DNA of 64,000 nt from Atlantibacter subterraneus (GTDB lineage Bacteria > Pseudomonadota > Gammaproteobacteria > Enterobacterales > Enterobacteriaceae): NCBI RefSeq assembly GCF_007570865.1, contig NZ_VLPS01000001.1, forward strand, positions 744,001-808,000. The letters are read 5' to 3'. Numbering within the stretch: the stretch's first letter is position 1; each line of letters starts with the position of its first letter. The notes below the pieces were generated by a model. That model saw only the letters and a list, made by a program, of their open reading frames with translations, was not told the DNA's origin and made no database searches. A program made the position numbers and the translations under genes. Shown here piece by piece: positions 26,798 to 36,572 of the stretch.

Positions 26798-27006
26798 GAG
26801 TGATGTTAGCAACCGGGCTGGCGCTGCTGTTTCCGGTGCTCAGCGGCTGCACGCCGCGCATCGAGGTGGCGGCCCCGAAAGAGCCGATCACCATCAATAT
26901 GAACGTAAAAATCGAGCACGACATCAATATTAAAGCGGATAAAGAGGTAGAGACGCTGCTTAACGATCGCAGCGATATATTGAAGCCTGATCGCACACAG
27001 CGTTAG
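26794..27006 (+). CDS. ynbE: Outer-membrane lipoprotein YnbE, with altered C-terminus
   Basis: Protein of 70 residues; lipobox LSGC with Cys19, then the family core PRIEVAAPKEPITINMNVK. E. coli YnbE has 61 residues and ends shortly after RSD; here the frame runs on through ILKPDRTQR. It multimerises and pairs with the C-terminal end of YdbH. In E. coli the next overlapping gene is ydbL, whose product tunes YnbE assembly. That gene is absent here, and the extra tail could mark the deletion joint. Confidence 0.9.
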   Translation: MRVMLATGLALLFPVLSGCTPRIEVAAPKEPITINMNVKIEHDINIKADKEVETLLNDRSDILKPDRTQR

Positions 27007-27084
27007 CTGGCTACCCCGGACGGGTAGTCTCCGGCGCTGGCCTGAAATGCTACGCTGGTATTCTCAATTTGATGGAGAGCCGTC

Positions 27085-27414
27085 ATGGAACAACACACTT
27101 TTCGCCTGCCGCTGGAAGGTATCGATGCGCTGGACAAACAGCAGCTTATCCAGCTTATTACGCGCCATGCGGGGATTTTCGAGCGCTTCGTGATGTCGGA
27201 ATTTCCCGGCGATCGTCGCTACGCCTATCAGCCGGAATCGTTTGAAATCGTCAGCCTCGACGACAGCCAGTTCACCTTCCGCTGCCTGACGCACTATTTT
27301 GAACCGTGCTGCGATCGCAATATGCATGATGAGCATCAATATACGGTGGCGTATCAGCGGGACGGGGATGCGCTGGTGATTACTCTGGACGAGACGCCCT
27401 GGGAAGTGGTGTAG
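27085..27414 (+). CDS. Conserved hypothetical protein (109 aa)
   Basis: Protein of 109 residues with GGAG 9 bases upstream of the ATG. No signal peptide or membrane segment. It has aromatic-rich beta-like segments (SQFTFRCLTHYFEPCCD) and a paired CC. I do not recognise the family. It occupies the place of ydbL in the E. coli order but shows no resemblance to that DUF1318 protein. Followed by the azoR terminator. Confidence 0.7.
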   Translation: MEQHTFRLPLEGIDALDKQQLIQLITRHAGIFERFVMSEFPGDRRYAYQPESFEIVSLDDSQFTFRCLTHYFEPCCDRNMHDEHQYTVAYQRDGDALVITLDETPWEVV

Positions 27415-27417
27415 CCA

Positions 27418-27444
27418 TAAAAAAAGTGGGCGCGTGGCCCACTC
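27418..27444 (-). terminator. Terminator of azoR
   Basis: On the minus strand AGTGGGC/GCCCACT arms are followed by a run of seven T. Confidence 0.8.
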
Positions 27445-27466
27445 TTCAGCTATTCAGGGTTGAAAC

Positions 27467-28084
<618 letters not shown>

Positions 28085-28275
28085 TTATTTAGTGATCGGG
28101 GGTGTGCCCCTTGCTTGAAAACACTTTATTCACAATCCGATTGCAGTGATAGCGCAATATATCGATTCCTATGTTCGAATTTATTGAACAAGGCGTGGGA
28201 TTGAGCGATGTGGTACTCTACGCCGCATCGCGCTCGACGCCTTAACACCTTGTGCACCTAACGTTTAAAAGCACC

Positions 28276-31200
28276 ATGGAAACCAAAAAACTGAATCTGA
28301 ACGCGCTGATGGCGCGCCTTGATACGCTGATGCTGAAAGATCGCCAGCGTTTCGCGCGCCGTCTGCATGGCGCGAAAAAAGTGAAAAATCCTGATGCCCA
28401 GCAGGCCATTTTTGCCGAGCTGGATCAGCAAATTAACGAAGCGGCAGGGAAAGTTCAGCTGCGCCTTGCCGCACGCCCTGAGATTACCTACCCGGATAAT
28501 CTGCCGGTCAGCCAGAAAAAAGACGACATCCTGGCCGCTATTCGCGATAACCAGGTAGTGATTGTCGCCGGGGAAACCGGCTCGGGGAAAACCACCCAGC
28601 TGCCGAAAATTTGTATGGAGCTGGGGCGCGGTATTACCGGGCTCATCGGCCATACCCAGCCGCGCCGTCTGGCGGCGCGTACCGTGGCGAACCGTATTGC
28701 CGATGAGCTGAAAACCGAGCCGGGCGGCGCGGTGGGCTATAAGGTGCGGTTCAGCGATCACGTCAGCGAATCCACCCAGGTCAAACTGATGACCGACGGG
28801 ATCCTGCTGGCGGAAATCCAGCAGGACCGGCTGCTGATGCAGTACGACACGCTGATTATTGATGAGGCGCACGAACGCAGCCTGAACATCGATTTCCTGC
28901 TCGGCTATCTGAAAGAGCTGCTGCCGCGTCGTCCGGATCTCAAGGTGATTATCACCTCGGCGACCATCGATCCGGAACGCTTTTCGCGCCACTTTAATCA
29001 TGCGCCGATTATTGAAGTCTCCGGGCGCACCTATCCGGTGGAAGTGCGCTATCGCCCCATTGTCGAAGACGCCGACGATACCGAGCGCGATCAGCTGCAG
29101 GCGATTTTTGATGCCGTTGATGAGCTAAGCCACGAAGCGCCCGGCGATATTCTGATCTTTATGAGCGGCGAGCGGGAAATCCGCGATACCGCCGATGGCC
29201 TGAACAAGCTGAATCTGCCGCACACTGAAGTGCTGCCGCTTTACGCTCGCTTGTCCAACAGCGAGCAAAACCGGATTTTCCAGTCCCATACCGGGCGGCG
29301 CATCGTGCTGGCGACCAACGTGGCGGAAACCTCGCTGACCGTGCCGGGCATTAAATACGTCATCGATCCGGGCCAGGCGCGCATCAGCCGCTACAGCTAC
29401 CGCACGAAAGTGCAGCGTCTGCCGATTGAGCCGGTGTCGCAGGCCTCCGCCAATCAGCGTAAAGGCCGCTGCGGCCGCGTGTCGGAAGGGATCTGTATCC
29501 GTCTCTATTCGGAAGACGATTTCCTGTCGCGCCCGGAATTTACCGATCCGGAAATCCTGCGCACCAACCTGGCGTCGGTTATTTTGCAGATGACCGCGCT
29601 GGGGCTTGGCGACATCGCCGCGTTTCCGTTTGTTGAAGCGCCGGACAAGCGCAACATCCAGGACGGCGTGCGCCTGCTGGAAGAGCTGGGGGCGATTACC
29701 ACCGACGAACAGGCATCGGTTTATAAACTCACCCCGCAGGGCCGCCAGCTGTCGCAGCTGCCGGTGGACCCGCGTCTGGCGCGCATGGTGCTGGAAGCCC
29801 AGAAGCTGGGCTGCGTGCGCGAGGCGATGATTATCACCTCGGCGCTGTCGATTCAGGATCCGCGCGAGCGACCCATGGATAAGCAGCAGGCGTCCGATGA
29901 GAAACACCGCCGCTTCCACGACAAAGAATCGGATTTCCTGGCGTTTGTGAACCTGTGGAACTACCTCGGCGAGCAGCAAAAAGCGCTGTCGTCGAACCAG
30001 TTCCGCCGCCTGTGCCGGGCCGATTACCTGAACTATCTGCGGGTGCGCGAGTGGCAGGATATCTATACCCAGCTGCGCCAGGTGGTGAAAGAGCTGGGTA
30101 TTCCGGTGAACAGCGAACCGGCGGAGTACCGCGAAATCCACACCGCGCTGCTCACCGGCCTGCTGTCGCATATCGGCATGAAGGATACTGACAAGCAGGA
30201 GTTTACCGGCGCGCGCAACGCCCGGTTCTCGATCTTCCCCGGTTCCGGGCTGTTTAAGAAGCCGCCGAAATGGACGATTGTCGCCGAACTGGTGGAAACC
30301 AGCCGCCTGTGGGGGCGAATTGCCGCGCGCATCGATCCCGAGTGGATTGAGCCGGTCGCCCAGCACCTGCTGAAGCGCAGCTACAGTGAACCGCACTGGG
30401 AGCGGGCGCAGGGCGCGGTGATGGCCACGGAAAAAGTCACGGTTTACGGGCTGCCGATTGTTGCGGCGCGTAAGGTGAATTACAGCCAGATCGACCCGGC
30501 GCTGTGCCGCGAACTGTTTATCCGCCACGCGCTGGTGGAAGGCGACTGGCAAACCCGTCACGCTTTTTTCCGGGATAACCAGAAGCTGCGGGCCGAAGTG
30601 GAAGAGCTGGAGCACAAATCGCGCCGTCGCGACATCCTGGTGGATGATGAATCGCTGTTCGAGTTTTACGACCAGCGCATCGGCCATGAGGTGATTTCGG
30701 CCCGGCATTTCGACAGCTGGTGGAAAAAAGCCAGTAAAGAGAACCCGGATCTGCTCAATTTCGAAAAGAGCATGCTGATTAAAGAGGGCGCGGAGAAGGT
30801 CAGCAAGCTGGACTATCCAAACTTCTGGCATCAGGGCAATCTTAAGCTGCGACTCAGCTATCAGTTTGAGCCGGGCGGCGACGCCGACGGGGTGACGGTG
30901 CATATTCCGCTGCCGCTGCTCAATCAGGTAGAAGACGCCGGTTTTGAATGGCAGGTGCCGGGGATGCGCCGCGAGCTGATTATCGCGCTGATTAAATCGC
31001 TGCCCAAGCCGTTACGCCGTAACTTTGTGCCTGCGCCAAACTATGCTGAAGCCTTCTTAGGCCGCGCCACGCCGCTGGAGCTGCCGCTGCTGGAATCGCT
31101 GGAGCGCGAGCTGCGCCGCATGACCGGCGTCACCGTTGACCGCGAGGCGTGGCAGTGGGAACAGGTGCCCGATCACCTGAAAATGACCTTCCGGGTGGTG

Positions 31201-32178
31201 GACGAAAAGAACCGCAAGCTCAACGAAGGCAAAGATCTCACCGCGCTGAAGGGTAGTCTGAAGGATAAAGTGCAGGAAACGCTCTCCGCCGTGGCGGATG
31301 ACGGTATCGAGCAAAGCGGGCTGCATATCTGGAGTTTCGGCACGCTACCGGACCATTACCAGCAGAAGCGCGGCGGCTACCAGGTCAAGGCCTGGCCTGC
31401 GCTGGTAGATGAAAAAGAGAGCGTGGGCATCAAACTGTTTGATAACCCGCAGGATCAGCAGAACGCCATGTGGCGCGGGCTGCGGCGTTTGCTGTTGTTG
31501 AATATCCCATCGCCGATCAAGTATTTGCACGAGAAATTGCCCAACAAAGCCAAGCTGGGGCTTTACTTCAACCCCTACGGTAAAGTGCTGGATCTGATCG
31601 ACGACTGCATCTCCTGCGGCGTCGATAAACTGATTGCCGAACACGGCGGGCCGGTGTGGACCGAAGAGGGCTTTGCCCAGTTGCACGAAAAAGTGCGTGC
31701 TGAGCTTAACGATACGGTGGTGGATATCGCTAAACAGGTGGAACAGATCCTGACGGCGGTGTTTAACATCAACAAGCGGCTCAAGGGGCGGGTGGATATG
31801 ACCATGGCGCTGGGGCTGTCGGATATCAAAGCCCAGATGAGCGGGCTGGTGTATCGCGGCTTCGTAACCGGCAACGGTTATCAGCGCCTCGGCGATACCC
31901 TGCGCTATTTGCAGGCCATCGAAAAACGCCTTGAGAAGCTGGCTATCGATCCGCATCGCGATCGCGCCCAGATGCTGAAAGTGGAAGCGGTGCAACAGGC
32001 GTGGCAGCAGTGGCTGAACAAACTGCCTGCCGCGCGTCGTGATGACGACGAAGTCACCGCGATCCGCTGGATGATTGAGGAGTTGCGGGTCAGCTACTTC
32101 GCCCAGCAGCTCGGGACGCCGTATCCGATATCCGATAAGCGCGTGCTGCAGGCGATGGAGCAGGTCGGCGCATCATAA
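28276..32178 (+). CDS. hrpA: DEAH-box RNA helicase HrpA
   Basis: Protein of 1300 residues from the ATG at 28276, which matches the family N-terminus; a GTG eight codons earlier has no ribosome site. Motifs: GETGSGKTTQ, TQPRRLAAR, DEAH, SAT, TNVAETSLTVPG, QRKGRCGR, then helicase-associated and OB-fold domains and a long C-terminal region of unknown structure. It resolves stalled or collided ribosomes on mRNA in E. coli. A strong bidirectional terminator follows. Confidence 0.96.
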   Translation: METKKLNLNALMARLDTLMLKDRQRFARRLHGAKKVKNPDAQQAIFAELDQQINEAAGKVQLRLAARPEITYPDNLPVSQKKDDILAAIRDNQVVIVAGETGSGKTTQLPKICMELGRGITGLIGHTQPRRLAARTVANRIADELKTEPGGAVGYKVRFSDHVSESTQVKLMTDGILLAEIQQDRLLMQYDTLIIDEAHERSLNIDFLLGYLKELLPRRPDLKVIITSATIDPERFSRHFNHAPIIEVSGRTYPVEVRYRPIVEDADDTERDQLQAIFDAVDELSHEAPGDILIFMSGEREIRDTADGLNKLNLPHTEVLPLYARLSNSEQNRIFQSHTGRRIVLATNVAETSLTVPGIKYVIDPGQARISRYSYRTKVQRLPIEPVSQASANQRKGRCGRVSEGICIRLYSEDDFLSRPEFTDPEILRTNLASVILQMTALGLGDIAAFPFVEAPDKRNIQDGVRLLEELGAITTDEQASVYKLTPQGRQLSQLPVDPRLARMVLEAQKLGCVREAMIITSALSIQDPRERPMDKQQASDEKHRRFHDKESDFLAFVNLWNYLGEQQKALSSNQFRRLCRADYLNYLRVREWQDIYTQLRQVVKELGIPVNSEPAEYREIHTALLTGLLSHIGMKDTDKQEFTGARNARFSIFPGSGLFKKPPKWTIVAELVETSRLWGRIAARIDPEWIEPVAQHLLKRSYSEPHWERAQGAVMATEKVTVYGLPIVAARKVNYSQIDPALCRELFIRHALVEGDWQTRHAFFRDNQKLRAEVEELEHKSRRRDILVDDESLFEFYDQRIGHEVISARHFDSWWKKASKENPDLLNFEKSMLIKEGAEKVSKLDYPNFWHQGNLKLRLSYQFEPGGDADGVTVHIPLPLLNQVEDAGFEWQVPGMRRELIIALIKSLPKPLRRNFVPAPNYAEAFLGRATPLELPLLESLERELRRMTGVTVDREAWQWEQVPDHLKMTFRVVDEKNRKLNEGKDLTALKGSLKDKVQETLSAVADDGIEQSGLHIWSFGTLPDHYQQKRGGYQVKAWPALVDEKESVGIKLFDNPQDQQNAMWRGLRRLLLLNIPSPIKYLHEKLPNKAKLGLYFNPYGKVLDLIDDCISCGVDKLIAEHGGPVWTEEGFAQLHEKVRAELNDTVVDIAKQVEQILTAVFNINKRLKGRVDMTMALGLSDIKAQMSGLVYRGFVTGNGYQRLGDTLRYLQAIEKRLEKLAIDPHRDRAQMLKVEAVQQAWQQWLNKLPAARRDDDEVTAIRWMIEELRVSYFAQQLGTPYPISDKRVLQAMEQVGAS

Positions 32179-32180
32179 AC

Positions 32181-32212
32181 AAAAAGGCTGCACAGGATGT
32201 GCAGCCTTTTTT
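32181..32212. terminator. Bidirectional terminator between hrpA and the lipoprotein gene
   Basis: AAAAAGGCTGCACA and TGTGCAGCCTTTTTT arms; A- and T-runs on both sides. Confidence 0.92.
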
Positions 32213-32217
32213 GTCGG

Positions 32218-32910
32218 TTAACTCTGCGGCTTTGCGTCATCTTCATAGGTGAAGGAGACCGGGAAACTGCTTTCGCCTTTGGCCAGCGGCGGTTTCGGCA
32301 GCGGGCTGGCTTTGGCGGTGTTGATAAACGCAGTGCACAGCGAACCGCCGTTTTGCTGCTGGATTTCCGGCGGCGCGATAGGCGTGGCGGCGTTTTCGTC
32401 GCTGGACGGCCCGTTAGCGAGGGCGGCGTCGATACTGGCATCAGCCATAGCGACGCTGGCGGCGGCGGCCTGCGCGCGCGGCAGTGCCGGAGTGCCTTCA
32501 ATCTCATCAATGGTGCCGTCGGCGTTGATGCTCATCAACACGTCACAGGCCTGGCCAGAATAGAGAGCCTGCCCGGCGTTAAGGCGTTTATTTAATTCAG
32601 CCACCACCAGCTTTTGATACTCTTCGCCGGTCAGCGGTTTAGGTTTAGGCTTCGGTTTGAAGGCCGCTTTCTGGGCATCGAGTTTCTCGAGGATCTGCGC
32701 CAGCTCCGCTGCGCCAAGCGGGTTAACGAAATTCATCCGCTGGCGAATCGCGTTTTTTGACTGGTTGTAACAGGTATCAAAGGCTTTCTGATCGCCGTCA
32801 GATTTTTGGTTGCAATCCACGTCATACTGGGCGCGGAGCTGGGAAGGGGTGCTGCACCCGCTAAGCGTGAGCAGCGCTGCAAGGGCGATTAAGGTGTAAC
32901 GGGTTTTCAT
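32218..32910 (-). CDS. Lipoprotein with TolA C-terminal-like domain
   Basis: Protein of 230 residues with lipobox LSGC (Cys19). Residues about 90-110 are a KPKPKPKP linker. The following segment (YQKLVVAELNKRLN, QACDVLMSINADGTIDEI, then SPLPKPPLAKGE near the end) has the layout of a TolA/TonB C-terminal domain, split by an Ala-rich insert. I infer an envelope protein that may contact Tol-Pal or a pore. Divergent from the TetR gene. Confidence 0.7.
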   Translation of the reverse strand: MKTRYTLIALAALLTLSGCSTPSQLRAQYDVDCNQKSDGDQKAFDTCYNQSKNAIRQRMNFVNPLGAAELAQILEKLDAQKAAFKPKPKPKPLTGEEYQKLVVAELNKRLNAGQALYSGQACDVLMSINADGTIDEIEGTPALPRAQAAAASVAMADASIDAALANGPSSDENAATPIAPPEIQQQNGGSLCTAFINTAKASPLPKPPLAKGESSFPVSFTYEDDAKPQS

Positions 32911-33105
32911 AACGCGTGAATACCTGATTTTATCGTTAAACGTGCCGGAGCCTTAAAGGCGCAGAATAATGCCGTAAATTGGCGCACTTTTCCATTGTCC
33001 ATCCTCCGTTTTACAAAGCGACGTAATGCGGTGGCATTGATGGGCGGTTTAGCCGGGAAAGGTTATTTTTACAATGGTAAGATTTGGCGCAGCTAAGGAG
33101 CCTGT

Positions 33106-33735
33106 ATGTCGGAAGAGAAACGCCCCTATCACCACGGCAGTTTACCGGAGGCGGTACTGGAAGCCGCCGAGCGCGTGCTGGTACGCGACGGGTTGGCGGG
33201 CGTAGGGCTGCGCGCCATTGCGCGGGAAGCGCAGGTGTCGCACACTGCGCCGAAGCATCACTTCGGGGATCTGGCAAATCTGCTCAGCGAACTGGCGGCC
33301 CGGGGGTATCAACGCCTGGCGGCAGCGCTGTATGATGCTTCAGAAAGTTGTACAGATAATGAGGCGCGGCGGCGCGCAATGGCGAAAACCTATGTTCACT
33401 TCGCCGCAGAACATCCCCAGCTGTTTGGGCTGATGTTTCGTAACGAGATTATCAGCCTGTCTAATCAAAACCTGCTTTCCGCCATGCGCCGCGCCATGTT
33501 TATGATGGCGTGCAGCGTTGCGCCGCAGGCGGGCGATGGGCAAATTGCCATGAATGACGCGGCGGCAATGCGCGTCACCGTCGCCTGGGCCTATCTGCAC
33601 GGTCTGGCGACGCTGCTGATCGATAAACGCCTCAACGGCATTGCCCGCGTCAGCCCGTTCGAAAACGCTCAGGCGCTGGTTGAAGGCGTGCTGGATCAGG
33701 TGACGTTAACCATTCATCTGCCATCGGATAACTGA
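33106..33735 (+). CDS. TetR/AcrR-family regulator
   Basis: Protein of 209 residues. N-terminal helix-turn-helix (AGVGLRAIAREAQVSHTAPKH) at about 30-55 and a C-terminal ligand domain containing AWAYLHGLATLLID, the WHG-type domain of this TetR subfamily. Divergent from the lipoprotein gene over 195 bases, and followed by ydcF after a weak terminator. Target unknown; the divergent lipoprotein gene is the natural candidate. Confidence 0.88.
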   Translation: MSEEKRPYHHGSLPEAVLEAAERVLVRDGLAGVGLRAIAREAQVSHTAPKHHFGDLANLLSELAARGYQRLAAALYDASESCTDNEARRRAMAKTYVHFAAEHPQLFGLMFRNEIISLSNQNLLSAMRRAMFMMACSVAPQAGDGQIAMNDAAAMRVTVAWAYLHGLATLLIDKRLNGIARVSPFENAQALVEGVLDQVTLTIHLPSDN

Positions 33736-33736
33736 C

Positions 33737-33760
33737 AAGGCTGCTAACAAGCAGCCTTTC
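33737..33760 (+). terminator. Terminator after the TetR gene
   Basis: AAGGCTGCT-AACA-AGCAGCCTTTC; short T-run. Confidence 0.6.
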
Positions 33761-33833
33761 GGATCCTTCTCCCTGCAACTCTCACAGGCCGACGATACAC
33801 TGGTCGCTGGTTTTTAACATGGAGTGCCTAACG

Positions 33834-34616
33834 ATGACGCCATTTCCTCCTTTATCTCCCGAACTGATTGACGCTGCGAATACGCTGGGAGAGTGGCTGG
33901 CGCAGGATGACAGCGCTGCGCTGGCGGATGCGAAAGATATCGGCCTGGTGGTGCTGGCAGGCAATGCGGCGATCCCGGCTATCGACGCGGCGTGCCGGGA
34001 AGCCGCTGCGCGCCAGGTCCCGCTGCTGATCAGCGGTGGCATCGGCCATTCCACGCCGTTTTTGTATGCCGCCGTGGCCCGCCATCCGCGCTACAACCTG
34101 CTGCCTACCACCGGGCGCAGCGAAGCGGCAATTCTGGCGGATATCGCTGGCCGGTTCTGGAACATCCCCGCCGATAAACTGCTGGTGGAGGATAAATCCA
34201 CTAACTGCGGTGAAAACGCGGCCTTTAGCCGCGACATGATGCACGCGCTTCACTTACTGCCGCGTCAGGCGATCCTGGTGCAGGATCCGACCATGCAGCG
34301 CCGCACTGCGGCGACGTTCGCCCGCGTCTGGCGCGACGCTGAACGTCAGGTCGAATGGTTTAACGTGCCGGGGATAGTGCCGACGCTCACCAACACGCCG
34401 CGCGAAACGCGTTTTGTTGCCGGGGAAGGGTTGTGGTCGGTAGATCGCTATCTTTCGCTGATTGTTGGCGAGATCCCCCGGCTGCGAAACGATAAAGACG
34501 GTTATGGGCCTAATGGCCGTGGATTTATAGCGGCGGTGGATATTCCCGAGCGCGTTTTAGCCGCCTGGCAAACGCTGCGTAACGACCCTTCGCTTAATGC
34601 GGTACTGACCCGCTGA
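33834..34616 (+). CDS. ydcF: DUF218/ElyC-like protein YdcF
   Basis: Protein of 260 residues beginning MTPFPPLSP like E. coli YdcF; the ATG at 33834 is chosen over 33819 because GGAG lies 10 bases before it. Segments SGGIGHSTPFLY, STNCGENA and VQDPTMQRRT are the DUF218 signature. E. coli YdcF binds S-adenosyl-methionine in a Rossmann-like fold; its physiological role is unknown. In E. coli it also follows hrpA. Confidence 0.92.
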   Translation: MTPFPPLSPELIDAANTLGEWLAQDDSAALADAKDIGLVVLAGNAAIPAIDAACREAAARQVPLLISGGIGHSTPFLYAAVARHPRYNLLPTTGRSEAAILADIAGRFWNIPADKLLVEDKSTNCGENAAFSRDMMHALHLLPRQAILVQDPTMQRRTAATFARVWRDAERQVEWFNVPGIVPTLTNTPRETRFVAGEGLWSVDRYLSLIVGEIPRLRNDKDGYGPNGRGFIAAVDIPERVLAAWQTLRNDPSLNAVLTR

Positions 34617-34735
34617 GTCTCTCTTTCCCTGACGCCGGGTCTGTCCCGGCGCAGTCGCTTTTCCGGCTTTGGCTTTGTAATCATTCGTTTACAAAAACTG
34701 TAAATACCTTTCAGCCGATCGATAACTTCAGATTA

Positions 34736-34751
34736 TGTGAAGTTGATCACT
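34736..34751. promoter_or_regulatory. CRP site upstream of proP
   Basis: TGTGA-AGTTGA-TCACT closely matches TGTGA-N6-TCACA. The surrounding proP control region is the same one found before E. coli proP, where CRP controls promoter P1. It lies 226 bases before the gene. Confidence 0.75.
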
Positions 34752-34976
34752 ATTTACATCCCTGATAAGGTAAATAAGTTGTTACAGCAATACCTGACAC
34801 ACACACAGCGCGATTGCTTATTACTTCATCATGCTGAAATAACAAACCTGCTACGCTTTCAAAGGGGCAACCCTGTTTCTAACTTTTATTTCGCCGCTTA
34901 GTGAAACCACGCTCTGCTCAGACTGGGCTACTTGCGTGCGATCTGCTGTCGCTACGGTGTTTTTTAGAGGATGACT

Positions 34977-36482
34977 ATGAAACTTAAAAGGAAAAAAATT
35001 GAGCCGATATCGCTCTCCGATGTCACGATCATTGATGACTCGCGGCTTCGTAAAGCGATAACGGCGGCCTCCCTGGGTAATGCCATGGAATGGTTCGATT
35101 TTGGGGTTTACGGCTTCGTTGCCTATGCTCTCGGTAAAGTCTTCTTTCCAGGTGCCGATCCCAGCGTTCAGATGATCGCCGCGCTTGCCACCTTCTCGGT
35201 ACCGTTTCTGATCCGCCCGCTTGGCGGTCTGTTCTTCGGGATGCTGGGCGATAAATATGGTCGCCAGAAAATCCTCGCTATCACCATCGTTATTATGTCG
35301 GTCAGTACCTTCTGTATCGGGCTGATACCCTCGTATGCCTCGATAGGCATCTGGGCACCGGTATTGCTGCTGCTGTGTAAAATGGCACAGGGCTTCTCGG
35401 TAGGCGGTGAATACACCGGCGCGTCGATCTTCGTGGCTGAATACTCCCCGGACCGCAAGCGCGGTTTTATGGGCAGTTGGCTGGACTTTGGCTCTATCGC
35501 CGGGTTCGTGCTGGGCGCGGGCGTGGTGGTGATGCTCTCCGCGATGATTGGCGAAGAGAAATTCCTTGAGTGGGGCTGGCGTATCCCGTTCTTCCTGGCG
35601 CTGCCGCTGGGTATCATCGGGCTGTATTTACGCCACGCGCTGGAAGAAACCCCGGCGTTCCAGCAGCATGTCGATAAGCTGGAGCAGGGCGATCGCGACG
35701 GTCTGCGCGATGGGCCAAAAGTCTCGTTTAAAGAGATCGCCACCAAACACTGGCGCAGCCTGTTGACCTGTATCGGCGTGGTGATCACCACCAACGTGAC
35801 CTACTACATGTTGCTCACCTATATGCCGAGCTACTTGTCCCACAACCTGCATTATTCTGAAGATCACGGCGTGCTGATTATTATCGCCATCATGATCGGG
35901 ATGCTGTTTGTGCAGCCGATTATGGGCCTGTTGAGCGACCGTTTTGGCCGTCGCCCGTTCGTGATTTTCGGTAGCGTGGCGCTACTGCTGCTGGCTATTC
36001 CGGCATTTATTCTGATTAACAGCAACGTTATCGGGCTGATTTTTGCGGGACTGCTGATGCTGGCGGTGATCCTTAACGCCTTTACTGGCGTGATGGCCTC
36101 CACGCTGCCGGCGATGTTCCCGACCCACATCCGCTACAGCGCCCTGGCGAGCGCGTTTAATATTTCGGTACTGGTCGCGGGCCTGACGCCGACCCTGGCG
36201 GCATGGCTGGTGGAAACCTCTAACGATTTAATGATGCCCGCCTATTACCTGATGGTGATTGCGGTGATTGGTCTGATTACCGGCCTGACGATGAAAGAAA
36301 CTGCCAACCGTCCGCTGAAAGGCGCGACGCCAGCGGCCTCGGACATCCAGGAAGCGCGTGAAATCCTTCAGGAGCACCACGATAACATCGAGCAAAAAAT
36401 CGAAGATATCGATCAGGAAATCGCAGATCTTCAGGAGAAGCGCCAGCGCCTGGTGCAGCAGCATCCCGACATCAACGAATAA
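34977..36482 (+). CDS. proP: Osmoprotectant/proton symporter ProP
   Basis: Protein of 501 residues, near identical to E. coli ProP in its twelve-helix MFS core (MEWFDFGVYGFVAYALG, GDKYGRQKIL, GLLSDRFGRRPF). The C-terminal tail from about residue 450 is the heptad-repeat coiled coil (EHHDNIEQKIEDIDQEIADL) that sets the osmolality at which the transporter switches on. Start at 34977 has AGAGG six bases upstream, better placed than the ATG at 34971. In E. coli proP is far from ydcF; here it lies between ydcF and cybB with its own conserved control region. Confidence 0.96.
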   Translation: MKLKRKKIEPISLSDVTIIDDSRLRKAITAASLGNAMEWFDFGVYGFVAYALGKVFFPGADPSVQMIAALATFSVPFLIRPLGGLFFGMLGDKYGRQKILAITIVIMSVSTFCIGLIPSYASIGIWAPVLLLLCKMAQGFSVGGEYTGASIFVAEYSPDRKRGFMGSWLDFGSIAGFVLGAGVVVMLSAMIGEEKFLEWGWRIPFFLALPLGIIGLYLRHALEETPAFQQHVDKLEQGDRDGLRDGPKVSFKEIATKHWRSLLTCIGVVITTNVTYYMLLTYMPSYLSHNLHYSEDHGVLIIIAIMIGMLFVQPIMGLLSDRFGRRPFVIFGSVALLLLAIPAFILINSNVIGLIFAGLLMLAVILNAFTGVMASTLPAMFPTHIRYSALASAFNISVLVAGLTPTLAAWLVETSNDLMMPAYYLMVIAVIGLITGLTMKETANRPLKGATPAASDIQEAREILQEHHDNIEQKIEDIDQEIADLQEKRQRLVQQHPDINE

Positions 36483-36488
36483 TTCACA

Positions 36489-36514
36489 ACGGCCCCTCGC
36501 GGGCCGTTTTTTTT
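36489..36514 (+). terminator. Terminator of proP
   Basis: CGGCCCCTCGCGGGCCG stem followed by eight T. Confidence 0.9.
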
Positions 36515-36572
36515 CGCCACGCCAGAGCCTTGCGGCTACGCTTAAACAGGGATCACTGTTGGGGTTTTCGCG

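Noticed and set aside
28252-28275. GTG start for hrpA
   Set aside because: Adds eight residues not seen in the family; no ribosome site before it.
29125-30903. 592-codon frame antisense to hrpA
   Set aside because: Shadow of a well-supported helicase gene in a GC-rich region; the product is His/Arg/Gln-rich without domains and has no ribosome site.
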